Shown here: one piece after another, positions 25,000 to 33,078 of the stretch
How positions within the stretch are numbered: position 1 is the stretch's first letter
Layout of the letters: each line of letters opens with the position of its first letter
From: Chitinophaga pinensis
GTDB taxonomy: Bacteria; Bacteroidota; Bacteroidia; NS11-12g; UBA955
Direction of reading: 5' to 3'
DNA length: 52,297 nt
NCBI GenBank assembly: GCA_945890895.1
Contig: CAMDDG010000014.1
Location: 1 to 52,297 of the forward strand
Made by a program: the position numbers and the translations under genes
The notes under the pieces: model-generated
Told to the model about the DNA's origin: nothing
Databases searched by the model: none
The model's input: the letters and a program-made list of their open reading frames with translations, nothing else

Positions 25000-25049
25000 C
25001 TATGTCTATTTTAATTCAACAGATTTAACCCCAATTTAATTTCATAGTA

Positions 25050-26351
25050 TTGAAAAAGTATTTAAAAAATAAATCTTACAAAAAGTTCTTAGTCTACTTA
25101 AGTTCTGGGAGTTTAGCTAAAGTAGTACCATTTTTAATTCTTACATTAACCACAACGGTTCTTACCACTGAAGATTTCGGAAGAATAAGCAATTTTTCTT
25201 TGATTGTTGAATTATCTACTTCATTGATCTTGGTAAGAATGTTGCCTTTTTTTGAAACCGATTATTACAAAAATAATAATGAACAAAATAATCATATAAT
25301 TAGTAATGTAGTGTTTATTATGATTATTGCATTTATCGCGCTATTATTATTGGCTCTATTATTCGCAAATTATCTACAAAAAATAACAGGGTTAAACTTG
25401 ATTTGGATAATTCTTGGAGTTTTTTCTGGTCTTTTTGGAGCATTCGCGAGTTTAAGAACCTCAATTCTCAGGTTGACAGACCAAGCGAGAAAGTTTGCAA
25501 CATTTCAATTATTAAATGTGTTTTTACTTGCAATTCTTACACTTTTTCTAGTATTTATTTTTAAATTTCATTGGATTGGTAGAATTTTATCCATTGTGAT
25601 TACTTCAATAGTTCTATTTTCGATAACTTTAAGATTTTTGTACAAGAATCATGATTTTCCAAATAAATTTAACTCCAACAAAATTAAAGAAATTCTGATT
25701 TTCAGCTTACCCTTAATTCCTTTTGCTATTTCTCCTTTTTTGAAGCAAGGATTAGATAAAATATATATTACTAATTTGATAAGTATGTCAGCTAATGGAG
25801 TGTATTCATTGGCTTTAAGTTTTTCTTCGATATTCGATATGATCGTAGCTTCATTATTTGCAGTTTATACTCCAATGGTGTATAAAAATCTATCAAAGTC
25901 GGAGAATTTAGTTAACAGTAAAAGAAATTTAGTAAAACAAGCTTATAAATTAATGGGATCATTAATCGCTATAGAAATTGCTGGATTTTTTGCTATCATG
26001 TTTTTCGTCAAGCTGTTTTTAAGTGTGGATTATTTAGATTCCTTAATTTATCTGCCGTATTTATTGTTTCATGTATTGTTGCGATCAATGTATTTGTTGC
26101 TCTCAACGTATATATTGTATTCTAAAAAGACCAAAGAATTCGGACTCTCTGCATTGGTTTTTGCTTTAATGCATACAACATTTAGTTATTTTTTAATTTC
26201 GAAAATTGGTATTCTTGGTGCTTTATATGCATTGTTGTTTACTGATGTTATTCGTCTAATCTATACGTATTATTTGTCAAACAAACATAATCCAATGCCT
26301 TGGTGGGATGCAAGAAGTATATTCACAGGTAATAGCGCGATTAAGAATTGA
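25050..26351 (+). CDS. Oligosaccharide flippase, Wzx-like (MOP superfamily)
   Basis: A 433-residue integral membrane protein with about 12 hydrophobic helices, e.g. VVPFLILTLTTTVL, NVVFIMIIAFIALLLLALLF, FQLLNVFLLAILTLFLVF and IEIAGFFAIMFFVKLFL. The N-terminal YLSSGSLAKVVPFLIL and EDFGRISNFSLIVEL are typical of Wzx proteins that flip undecaprenyl-linked repeat units to the periplasmic face. The start is TTG at 25050, preceded by an in-frame stop, and no ATG fits. It is the only flippase seen, so the polysaccharide is likely made by a Wzx/Wzy route with the EpsG-like protein at 33079. Confidence 0.88.
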   Translation: MKKYLKNKSYKKFLVYLSSGSLAKVVPFLILTLTTTVLTTEDFGRISNFSLIVELSTSLILVRMLPFFETDYYKNNNEQNNHIISNVVFIMIIAFIALLLLALLFANYLQKITGLNLIWIILGVFSGLFGAFASLRTSILRLTDQARKFATFQLLNVFLLAILTLFLVFIFKFHWIGRILSIVITSIVLFSITLRFLYKNHDFPNKFNSNKIKEILIFSLPLIPFAISPFLKQGLDKIYITNLISMSANGVYSLALSFSSIFDMIVASLFAVYTPMVYKNLSKSENLVNSKRNLVKQAYKLMGSLIAIEIAGFFAIMFFVKLFLSVDYLDSLIYLPYLLFHVLLRSMYLLLSTYILYSKKTKEFGLSALVFALMHTTFSYFLISKIGILGALYALLFTDVIRLIYTYYLSNKHNPMPWWDARSIFTGNSAIKN

Positions 26352-26357
26352 TCATTC

Positions 26358-27347
26358 ATGAATAGAATTTGTTTCCATATTGGTTTTCCAAAAACAGGTA
26401 GTACCTCTTTGCAAGAAAGTATCTATTCTCATTTGAACGAATTGGACTTGTTGAACTATTTGGGAAAGAATGTAGGTACTGCAAACTCAATTGATAGTTT
26501 TGAAAGATCTATTAGAGAATTGTGGCTGAATAATAAACCTTTTCCAATTTCTAAAGATAATTTATTAGAAGCTAATTTGAATTTATTTTCAGATGAAGAA
26601 ATTTTATCTCCGCCAGCGTATTTAAAACACAAATATGGTGAAAAGTCGGATTCCAGTAAGGCAGCTGAAAGATTAAAAGAATTTTGCGATTCGAATAATG
26701 TGCAAGGTAAAATTATCATCGTTTTGCGCAAACAAGAGTCGCTCATTTATTCTTGGTATGCTCAATATTATCGATATTTTCAAAATAGCACATCAGAAAA
26801 TACCATCAATAAACATGTATTTCAACAGGATGGCACAATTAAAGATTGGTTGAAATACTACAAATTTGATGAAGTTGTAATGACTTATATTCGTTTGTTC
26901 GGAAGTGAAAATTGTAAGGTACTTCTTTTTGAATCTTTTGTGAATGAAAAAGAAAATTTTTATTCCGAATTATTTGACTTTTTGGAAATACCCATCGAAG
27001 ATATAAATTCAATTGTTACAAAAACTGATCATTTGAATAAAAAAAACAAGAATAAATCGAATTACCAGGTTGAAATACGAGAGAATAATGGATTACTTCA
27101 AAAGATTTCAAGATTAGTTCCATTTGGGATTAAACAGACATTATTAAAACATCATTTCATTTCTTCTTCAAAAGAATTTATTTTAAATGCTATTTTGAAA
27201 TTAAGAAAGAAAAAAATTGTAGAAATTGAGGGCTTTACAGAAAATCAAAAACTAGAAGTTTTTGATTTCTTCAAAGAGTCAAACTCAAATCTATACAAGT
27301 TAAATATTATTGATCAAACTAAATTAGAAAAATATAAATACATTTAA
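26358..27347 (+). CDS. PAPS-dependent sulfotransferase (copy 1 of 3 in the cluster)
   Basis: This 329-residue protein has the sulfotransferase 5'-phosphosulfate loop FHIGFPKTGSTSLQESI (about residues 5-21) and a 3'-phosphate-binding segment IIIVLRKQESLIYSWYAQYY (about 120-140), the two halves of the PAPS site. It lacks a signal peptide or membrane helix, so it should act in the cytoplasm on the repeat unit. It resembles the family of bacterial sulfotransferases with the PKTGSTSLQ loop. It is 6 bp after the flippase gene. The sugar acceptor is unknown. Confidence 0.85.
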   Translation: MNRICFHIGFPKTGSTSLQESIYSHLNELDLLNYLGKNVGTANSIDSFERSIRELWLNNKPFPISKDNLLEANLNLFSDEEILSPPAYLKHKYGEKSDSSKAAERLKEFCDSNNVQGKIIIVLRKQESLIYSWYAQYYRYFQNSTSENTINKHVFQQDGTIKDWLKYYKFDEVVMTYIRLFGSENCKVLLFESFVNEKENFYSELFDFLEIPIEDINSIVTKTDHLNKKNKNKSNYQVEIRENNGLLQKISRLVPFGIKQTLLKHHFISSSKEFILNAILKLRKKKIVEIEGFTENQKLEVFDFFKESNSNLYKLNIIDQTKLEKYKYI

Positions 27348-27348
27348 T

Positions 27349-28965
27349 ATGACTACAGTAAAATTTTTGGATTGTACACTTCGCGATGGTGGCTACTACA
27401 ACAATTGGGATTTTGATTTCGATGAGTCTAAAAAATTGATTAAAGCTTTAAATGAGTCAAAAGTTGACATTATTGAAGTAGGTTACAAATCACCTGTTCA
27501 GGAAAACGAATATTTCGGATTATACAGATATTGCAATGAGAAATATTTAGATTTTTTAAGTAAATCTGATTATTCTCAGTATGCTTTTATGATTGACGTG
27601 AAGGAATTTCTAATTGGAGATGAACTAAATTTAGTTGAGTTAAACAAATGCATCAAACCCGCTGAGAATTCAGTTTTTTCTTGGGTACGTTTAGCAACTC
27701 ATTACGCTACAATTGATACCATACCTGCTTTTGTTACCTATTTTGAACAGTTAGGTTATAAAGTAGGATTTAATTTAATGGGTGGATCACTTTTGTCAAT
27801 GGACCAAATAAAATACGGAACTCAGATAGCTGCAAAATCGAATGTTGAAGTATTTTATTTAGCAGATTCTTTTGGATCTTTTTACCCTGAAGATGTGCGA
27901 AAGCTAATTCGATTTATTAAATCAGAATTTAATGGAAAAATCGGGATACACACACATGACAATCAAGGACTAGCTTATGCAAATACTTTAGTTGCTATTG
28001 AAGAAGGTGTTGACTTTGTAGACGGCACTGTGACTGGAATGGGAAGAGGAGCTGGCAATCTTTTAACAGAACAGTTTTTAATGGGTATGTCTGAAAAAGA
28101 TCATAACTATTCGTACCAACCCCAGAATTTAACGCAAATAATTGCAGATTATGTTCAACCAATGAAAGACACGTATAAGTGGGGATTTAATTTGACCTAC
28201 ATGTATAGTGGTTTAAATAATATACATCCCACATATTGTCAGAAATTAGCTGAATCCAATCAATTCACTACAACAGAACAAGCATTAATACTTAGGGATA
28301 TACCAAAAGAAAATCGTTCCAAATACAGCGCTCAAGTTTTATCGTCTTCAATTAAAAATTTAGTTAAAAGTGAACTAGTTGATGATGATCAAGCAAATTT
28401 GACACTGCTGGATTTGAATGATCTAAATAACGAAAATTGTCTTATTGTTGCAAGAGGAAAAAGCGCTGAAAGATACATTTCAATAATTGAAGAAATTGCA
28501 AAAACGGGTGTTGAACTTTTTGAATGTAATGATACAGGTTTATTAAATCAAATTCCCAATAGAACTGTATTTATTTTGAATCAAATGCGAATAGATCAGT
28601 TGAAAAAGAAACAAACTCCGCATAACGCTAATCGAACTGTAGTAGGATTTTCAGAAGTAAAAATTGAAAATTGCGAGAATTTGAATTATTATCCATTTAA
28701 AATCGGACAATTTTCTATCGATGAAAAAGAAATAGTGTTACCTGAATTTGATGCTGGACTTTATGCATTAGGAATAGCGATAAAAGCCGGTTTCCGTAAT
28801 ATATATCTTGCAGGATTTGATGGATATGATGACGCTGAAACGAATTCAATTAAAGAATCCATGTTTCAAAGCGTAAAGGCAACAATGGACAATAAAGTAA
28901 ATATTCAATTTGTAACGCCTACGAAATATAAAACATTCGATCATTCTTCAATTTATTTAATTTAA
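27349..28965 (+). CDS. DRE-TIM (HMGL-like) aldolase fused to a C-terminal domain of unknown function
   Basis: Residues 1 to about 300 are an HMGL-like TIM barrel of the type in 4-hydroxy-2-oxovalerate aldolase. The signature DCTLRDGGYYNNW has Asp8, Arg12 and Asp13, and the metal-binding HTH motif is His201/His203 in GIHTHDNQG, so the barrel looks catalytically complete. Family members make or break C-C bonds with pyruvate, acetate or acyl-CoA units. Residues about 363-538 form a separate alpha/beta domain (CLIVARGKSAERYISII ... AGFRNIYLAGFDGYDD) that faintly recalls DUF115/MAF-type proteins. The next two genes are a KdsB-like cytidylyltransferase and a HAD phosphatase, so the aldolase probably makes a 2-keto-3-deoxy sugar acid for CMP activation. 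That role is inference. Confidence 0.8.
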   Translation: MTTVKFLDCTLRDGGYYNNWDFDFDESKKLIKALNESKVDIIEVGYKSPVQENEYFGLYRYCNEKYLDFLSKSDYSQYAFMIDVKEFLIGDELNLVELNKCIKPAENSVFSWVRLATHYATIDTIPAFVTYFEQLGYKVGFNLMGGSLLSMDQIKYGTQIAAKSNVEVFYLADSFGSFYPEDVRKLIRFIKSEFNGKIGIHTHDNQGLAYANTLVAIEEGVDFVDGTVTGMGRGAGNLLTEQFLMGMSEKDHNYSYQPQNLTQIIADYVQPMKDTYKWGFNLTYMYSGLNNIHPTYCQKLAESNQFTTTEQALILRDIPKENRSKYSAQVLSSSIKNLVKSELVDDDQANLTLLDLNDLNNENCLIVARGKSAERYISIIEEIAKTGVELFECNDTGLLNQIPNRTVFILNQMRIDQLKKKQTPHNANRTVVGFSEVKIENCENLNYYPFKIGQFSIDEKEIVLPEFDAGLYALGIAIKAGFRNIYLAGFDGYDDAETNSIKESMFQSVKATMDNKVNIQFVTPTKYKTFDHSSIYLI

Positions 28966-28970
28966 TCTCT

Positions 28971-29717
28971 ATGCGTGATTTTTTAGGAGTTATACCTGCT
29001 CGATTTAAATCAAGTCGATTCCCTGGTAAACCTTTGGTAGATATTTTAGGATTGCCTATGATAATTAGAGTTGCTCAACAAACTGAAAAAGCGTTAGGTA
29101 AAGAGGGCTTTGTGGTTGCAACTGATGATATTCGCATTGCCGAGGTTGTAGAGAAATATGGATATCAATTTATAATGACCGGTGATGAGCATCCAACAGG
29201 AACCGATAGGATTTGGGAAGTAGCTCAAAAAATTGAATCCAAAATTTACATCAATATCCAAGGAGATGAACCCATAATTGATCCAGAAGATATTTTGAGA
29301 ATTTTAAGAAAAAAAGAGGAGTTTCCCAATGCTATTGTTAATGGTTATGCACCTTTAAACGAGAATGAAGACCCACACTCCTTGAATATACCTAAAGTTG
29401 CAATTAGCAAATCGGGTAAATTAATGTATATGTCGAGATTGGCAATTCCAGGAATTAAATCATCCACGAACACACTTCCAAATTATTTGAAGCAGGTGAG
29501 TGTTTATGCATTCAATCGAATTGAATTAGAAGCCTTTGGAACACATCAAGGTAAGTCAGAATGTGAATCGTTTGAAGATATTGAAATAGTTCGTTTCTTA
29601 GAGTTAGATTTCCCCGTACAAATGGTTGAATTATCTGGAAATACCGTTGCTGTTGATGTTGAAGATGACGTGAAAATGGTGGAACAGTACTTAATGAAAA
29701 AGTCAAATGGTGTATAA
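28971..29717 (+). CDS. KdsB-like CMP-ulosonate cytidylyltransferase
   Basis: This cytoplasmic enzyme activates a 2-keto-3-deoxy sugar acid with CTP. The N-terminal GVIPARFKSSRFPGKPLVDI is the KdsB nucleotide-binding loop, and ATDD, TGTDRIWEVA and NIQGDEPIIDPEDI are further family blocks with the metal-binding aspartates. At 248 residues it matches CMP-Kdo synthetase. Its place, 5 bp after the aldolase and overlapping a HAD phosphatase by 11 bp, suggests it activates the product of those two enzymes rather than housekeeping Kdo. No kdsA or kdsC homologue is adjacent. Confidence 0.9.
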   Translation: MRDFLGVIPARFKSSRFPGKPLVDILGLPMIIRVAQQTEKALGKEGFVVATDDIRIAEVVEKYGYQFIMTGDEHPTGTDRIWEVAQKIESKIYINIQGDEPIIDPEDILRILRKKEEFPNAIVNGYAPLNENEDPHSLNIPKVAISKSGKLMYMSRLAIPGIKSSTNTLPNYLKQVSVYAFNRIELEAFGTHQGKSECESFEDIEIVRFLELDFPVQMVELSGNTVAVDVEDDVKMVEQYLMKKSNGV

Positions 29718-30336
29718 AGTTATTATTTGGGATTTCGATGGCGTAATTGTGTTCTCTAATCAAATTCGTGAAAACGGATTTCGCGAAATATTTAAGAACT
29801 ATACGAACGATCAAGTAGAGAGATTAATTGAATTTCATCGAGCAAATGGTGGGCTTTCTCGATATGTAAAAATTCGATTCTTTTACGAAAAGATCCTTGG
29901 TGAAAATATCACAGAATTGGAGGTTCAAAATTTAGCAGATCAATTTTCCAAACAGATGGAATTGTTCATGTATGATCCAAGTATTTTGAATTCAGATTGG
30001 TTAAATTTCATGAAAGAAAATCATGATAAGGTTGAACATTTTATTGCATCTGGATCGGATCAACGGGAATTGAGAGTTATTTGTGAAAAACTGGGAATAG
30101 CAAACTATTTCCAGAATATTTATGGTTCTCCAATCCCCAAGAATGAACTGGTTTCGAATATCATTCGAGAAAGAAGTAATGTTAGTTTAGATCAGTTTCT
30201 ATTAATTGGAGATTCTACCAACGATTTGGAAGCGGCTAACGTTAATAATATTCATTTTATCGGCTATAATAGTGATGAACTCGCGGAAATTGAGGATTTA
30301 AACTTTGTAGAAAAATTAAGTGATATAATTTTATGA
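29707..30336 (+). CDS. HAD-family phosphatase
   Basis: A 209-residue HAD hydrolase with motif I WDFDGVIV (nucleophile Asp and general acid Asp), motif II near IASGSDQ and motif III/IV LLIGDSTNDLEAA. A helical cap follows motif I, as in the phosphoglycolate phosphatase-like subgroup. Between the cytidylyltransferase (overlap 11 bp) and an epimerase (overlap ATGA), it is a good candidate to dephosphorylate a ulosonate-phosphate before CMP activation, as KdsC or NeuA-linked phosphatases do. The substrate is not shown by the sequence. Confidence 0.87.
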   Translation: MVYKVIIWDFDGVIVFSNQIRENGFREIFKNYTNDQVERLIEFHRANGGLSRYVKIRFFYEKILGENITELEVQNLADQFSKQMELFMYDPSILNSDWLNFMKENHDKVEHFIASGSDQRELRVICEKLGIANYFQNIYGSPIPKNELVSNIIRERSNVSLDQFLLIGDSTNDLEAANVNNIHFIGYNSDELAEIEDLNFVEKLSDIIL

Positions 30337-31265
30337 AAAATTATTTAGTTACTGGAGCTGCAGGTTTTATAGGTTCTAAAGTAGCACAAAATCTTCTAGA
30401 TGCAGGTAACAAGGTATATGTTATTGATAATTTGTCTACAGGCTTTAAAGAAATAGTCCCGCATGGAGCTGAATTCATAGAAGGTGATTGCGCGGATCCT
30501 GCTATTATCAAGAGATTAGAAGGAATTCAATTTGAATGCATCTATCACATAGCCGGTCAAAGTTCGGGTGAAGTGTCGTTTGAAAATCCGGTTTACGATC
30601 TTCAAACAAATGCTCAATCTACCTTATTATTACTCGAATATTGTCGAAAATTTGGGGTTAAAAATTTCGTTTATGCATCCACAATGTCGGTTTATGGAAA
30701 TCAAGAGGTTTTACCCGTGAGTGAAAAAGCGATACCCATACCGGAATCATTTTACGGTGTAGGTAAGTTAGCGAGTGAGCACTATTTACGTATTTTCTCT
30801 AAATTTGGAATTAATTGTACTGCTATTCGTTTATTTAATGTATATGGCCCTGGCCAGAATTTATCTAACATGAAACAAGGTATGGTTAGTATTTTCTTAG
30901 CACAAGCCATTCAAGATGGTAAGATAGTTGTTAAAGGAGATAAGAATCGATTTCGAGATTTCGTATACATTGACGATGTAGTCGATGCATTTATTAGAGC
31001 CGAAAAATTAGAAAATGGTTTCCATCTTTTTAATATTTGCAACGGTGGGAAATTACATGTATATGAAATAGTTGATTACATTATAGAATCATTGGGGAAG
31101 CCGGTTGAAGTTGAATATATTTCTGGAACACCCGGTGATCAGTTTGGGATTTTTGGTTCAAATGAAGAAGCTCTAAAGGAAATAAATTGGCAACCTAAAA
31201 TTCACTTCAAAGTCGGTTTTACCCAAATGGTTAACTGGGCATTAAAACAATTGAGTAAAAATTAA
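30333..31265 (+). CDS. NAD-dependent epimerase/dehydratase (extended SDR)
   Basis: The NAD loop TGAAGFIGSKVAQNLLDAG starts at residue 6 and the active site is Tyr141/Lys145 in FYGVGKLASEHYL. FNVYGPGQNLSNMKQGMVSIF and FRDFVYIDDVVDAF are conserved blocks of the UDP-glucose 4-epimerase-like group. At 310 residues it is a normal member. It is distinct from the WbpP-like epimerase at 24016. It may epimerise a UDP-hexose of the repeat unit or take part in the ulosonate route; I cannot distinguish these. Confidence 0.87.
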   Translation: MKNYLVTGAAGFIGSKVAQNLLDAGNKVYVIDNLSTGFKEIVPHGAEFIEGDCADPAIIKRLEGIQFECIYHIAGQSSGEVSFENPVYDLQTNAQSTLLLLEYCRKFGVKNFVYASTMSVYGNQEVLPVSEKAIPIPESFYGVGKLASEHYLRIFSKFGINCTAIRLFNVYGPGQNLSNMKQGMVSIFLAQAIQDGKIVVKGDKNRFRDFVYIDDVVDAFIRAEKLENGFHLFNICNGGKLHVYEIVDYIIESLGKPVEVEYISGTPGDQFGIFGSNEEALKEINWQPKIHFKVGFTQMVNWALKQLSKN

Positions 31266-32330
31266 ATGAAAAAAATCTTATTTTTAGTTACAACAGAATA
31301 TCATTATTTAGTTGCAAGTAGCCTAATATTTGAAACGTATAACCCTGAAAATGGTTTTGATGTTACAATAATTCAAGTAGGTAAATTTAATTCAGTTCGA
31401 TTTAAGGATCTAAACTTGAATTTAGAAATGCTAAATGCGGAAATTATTGAGTTAGAAGAAGATATACTAAAACAACAGAATTTTAAAGAAATTCTAAACG
31501 ATTTATTAAACCGAGATTTTCTTTACTTTATTTCATTCCTTGAACATATTGCTTACAATGTAATAATTTCTAAGCGTTTGAAGTCAAAATATAAAGATAA
31601 AATAACCATAGTACTAGCGCCAGATGGAATGAAGCCTTATTACTACTTCACCAAAAAGGCAATCCCAAGTAGAGCTCAAAATACGATTAGTATTTACAAA
31701 TCTGTAATAAAACACCGAATTTACTTCCCATATTTATTCTTTACGAGTTGGAATTATGGTCATTTAGATGCAATAGATGAACTTTGGGATAGATTACCTA
31801 ATAAAGTAGTAAATCAATATGGAAAAGTAGTAAAGAAAATAAATTTCCTCAGTGATAGTAATACTGTAAGTAAGGTTTCAAAATTTTTTAAATTTGATAT
31901 CAACCAAGAATTAGAATTTAAAGATGATGTTATTTTTTATACGAATAATATATTATTCAAACAGAAATTATACGATTTAGAATTTAAATTGTTATCTGAT
32001 TTGAAGCTAGAATTACCCGATAAAAAATTAATAATAAAATTTCATCCAATGACACCTCCGAATCAGTTGGAGAATTTTAAACATTTAGCCGACTTACTAA
32101 TTGCTCCAAAATATCCCGCGGAATTATATATCGCAAATTTAGAGAATTCCATAGTTTTAGGTTGTTGGTCTACATCTTTATTGTTGTTTAATGAAACATG
32201 TAAGTATTTTTGGTTTAGAAAAGCATTTCAAGAGAACGGAATTATGATTGAAATTGATTTAACTAATCCTACAGATCATATTAAAGAAGTTTCAAGTGCA
32301 TCTGAACTAGCTAAAGAGTTAATATCGTGA
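31266..32330 (+). CDS. Polysialyltransferase/GT52-like glycosyltransferase
   Basis: I do not see an easy family match, but the layout resembles bacterial GT-B sialyltransferases (GT38/GT52 and the polysialyltransferase-like Pfam group). It has an N-terminal ILFLVTTEYHYLVASSL, a mid-protein APDGM (Asp120-Gly121, compare the D/E-D-G motif holding the catalytic base) and KFHPMTPP (His260-Pro261, compare the HP motif contacting CMP). These enzymes use CMP-sugars, and a CMP-sugar synthetase lies three genes upstream. The gene starts directly after the epimerase stop and appears more AT-rich than its neighbours, possible sign of separate acquisition. Function is predicted, not certain. Confidence 0.6.
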   Translation: MKKILFLVTTEYHYLVASSLIFETYNPENGFDVTIIQVGKFNSVRFKDLNLNLEMLNAEIIELEEDILKQQNFKEILNDLLNRDFLYFISFLEHIAYNVIISKRLKSKYKDKITIVLAPDGMKPYYYFTKKAIPSRAQNTISIYKSVIKHRIYFPYLFFTSWNYGHLDAIDELWDRLPNKVVNQYGKVVKKINFLSDSNTVSKVSKFFKFDINQELEFKDDVIFYTNNILFKQKLYDLEFKLLSDLKLELPDKKLIIKFHPMTPPNQLENFKHLADLLIAPKYPAELYIANLENSIVLGCWSTSLLLFNETCKYFWFRKAFQENGIMIEIDLTNPTDHIKEVSSASELAKELIS

Positions 32331-33058
32331 AAAAGTACATTTATAAATTTTACATTTCAATCCTAAAATTGCTAGGATTTAAAATAGTGCATTTTTTGCA
32401 TATTCGAAAAAATGCAGGAACTTCTATTGCTAATTCATTGATCAAAAAAAATCAATTTAAACTTTTTAACAATGTGATTATTCAGAATAAAGTAGCATTT
32501 TTATTGCATAATCATGGATTTACTTTGGTTGATGTTAAAGATGATGAATTTTGCTTTTTTGTTTATAGAGAACCTGTTTCTAGGTACATTTCTGGATTTA
32601 ATAGCCGATTAAGAAAAGGTGCACCAACGAATTACAATGAGTGGACCAAATTAGAAGAAAAGTATTTCTCTATTTATAACACAGCAGAAGAGTTAGCAGT
32701 TGATTTGGCCTCCAGTGATTCGCAGTCAAATGAGACTGCAAAATTGGCATTACAATCTATTGGCCATATAAATACTTTTCAACTTGATTGGGTTCGAGAT
32801 TTGGATTACTTAAGGAAAAGAAGAAAGTCTGTATTATTCGTTGCAAGACAGAAATACCTGGATCAGGACCTTCGATTGGGATTTCAACAATTAGGGTTGA
32901 ATTGGGAAAATGCAAATGATGATATTGAATCTCATGCAGCTCCATCAAATCAGAGTAAGAAGTTAAGCGAACAGTCTAAACAAACTATTACAGACTGGTA
33001 TTCTAAAGATTATCAGTTGTTGCAAGTTCTTTTAGAGTTAAATTTGATTATTAAATAG
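32327..33058 (+). CDS. Carbohydrate sulfotransferase-type protein (copy 2 of 3)
   Basis: A 243-residue sulfotransferase with the PAPS 5' loop HIRKNAGTSIANSLIKK (about residues 25-41) and the 3' phosphate site CFFVYREPVSRYISGFNSR (about 83-101), as in the sulfotransferase-2 group that modifies carbohydrates. The start is GTG overlapping the upstream stop (GTGA), so translation is coupled. There is a hydrophobic N-terminal stretch (FYISILKLLGFKIVHFL) that could associate with the membrane. The acceptor sugar is unknown. Confidence 0.82.
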   Translation: MKKYIYKFYISILKLLGFKIVHFLHIRKNAGTSIANSLIKKNQFKLFNNVIIQNKVAFLLHNHGFTLVDVKDDEFCFFVYREPVSRYISGFNSRLRKGAPTNYNEWTKLEEKYFSIYNTAEELAVDLASSDSQSNETAKLALQSIGHINTFQLDWVRDLDYLRKRRKSVLFVARQKYLDQDLRLGFQQLGLNWENANDDIESHAAPSNQSKKLSEQSKQTITDWYSKDYQLLQVLLELNLIIK

Positions 33059-33078
33059 ACTAAGATTACTCTAGTATT

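Noticed and set aside
29512..29814. 100-codon minus-strand frame across the KdsB-like/HAD junction
   Set aside because: Antisense to two genes with clear family motifs; no RBS or domain.
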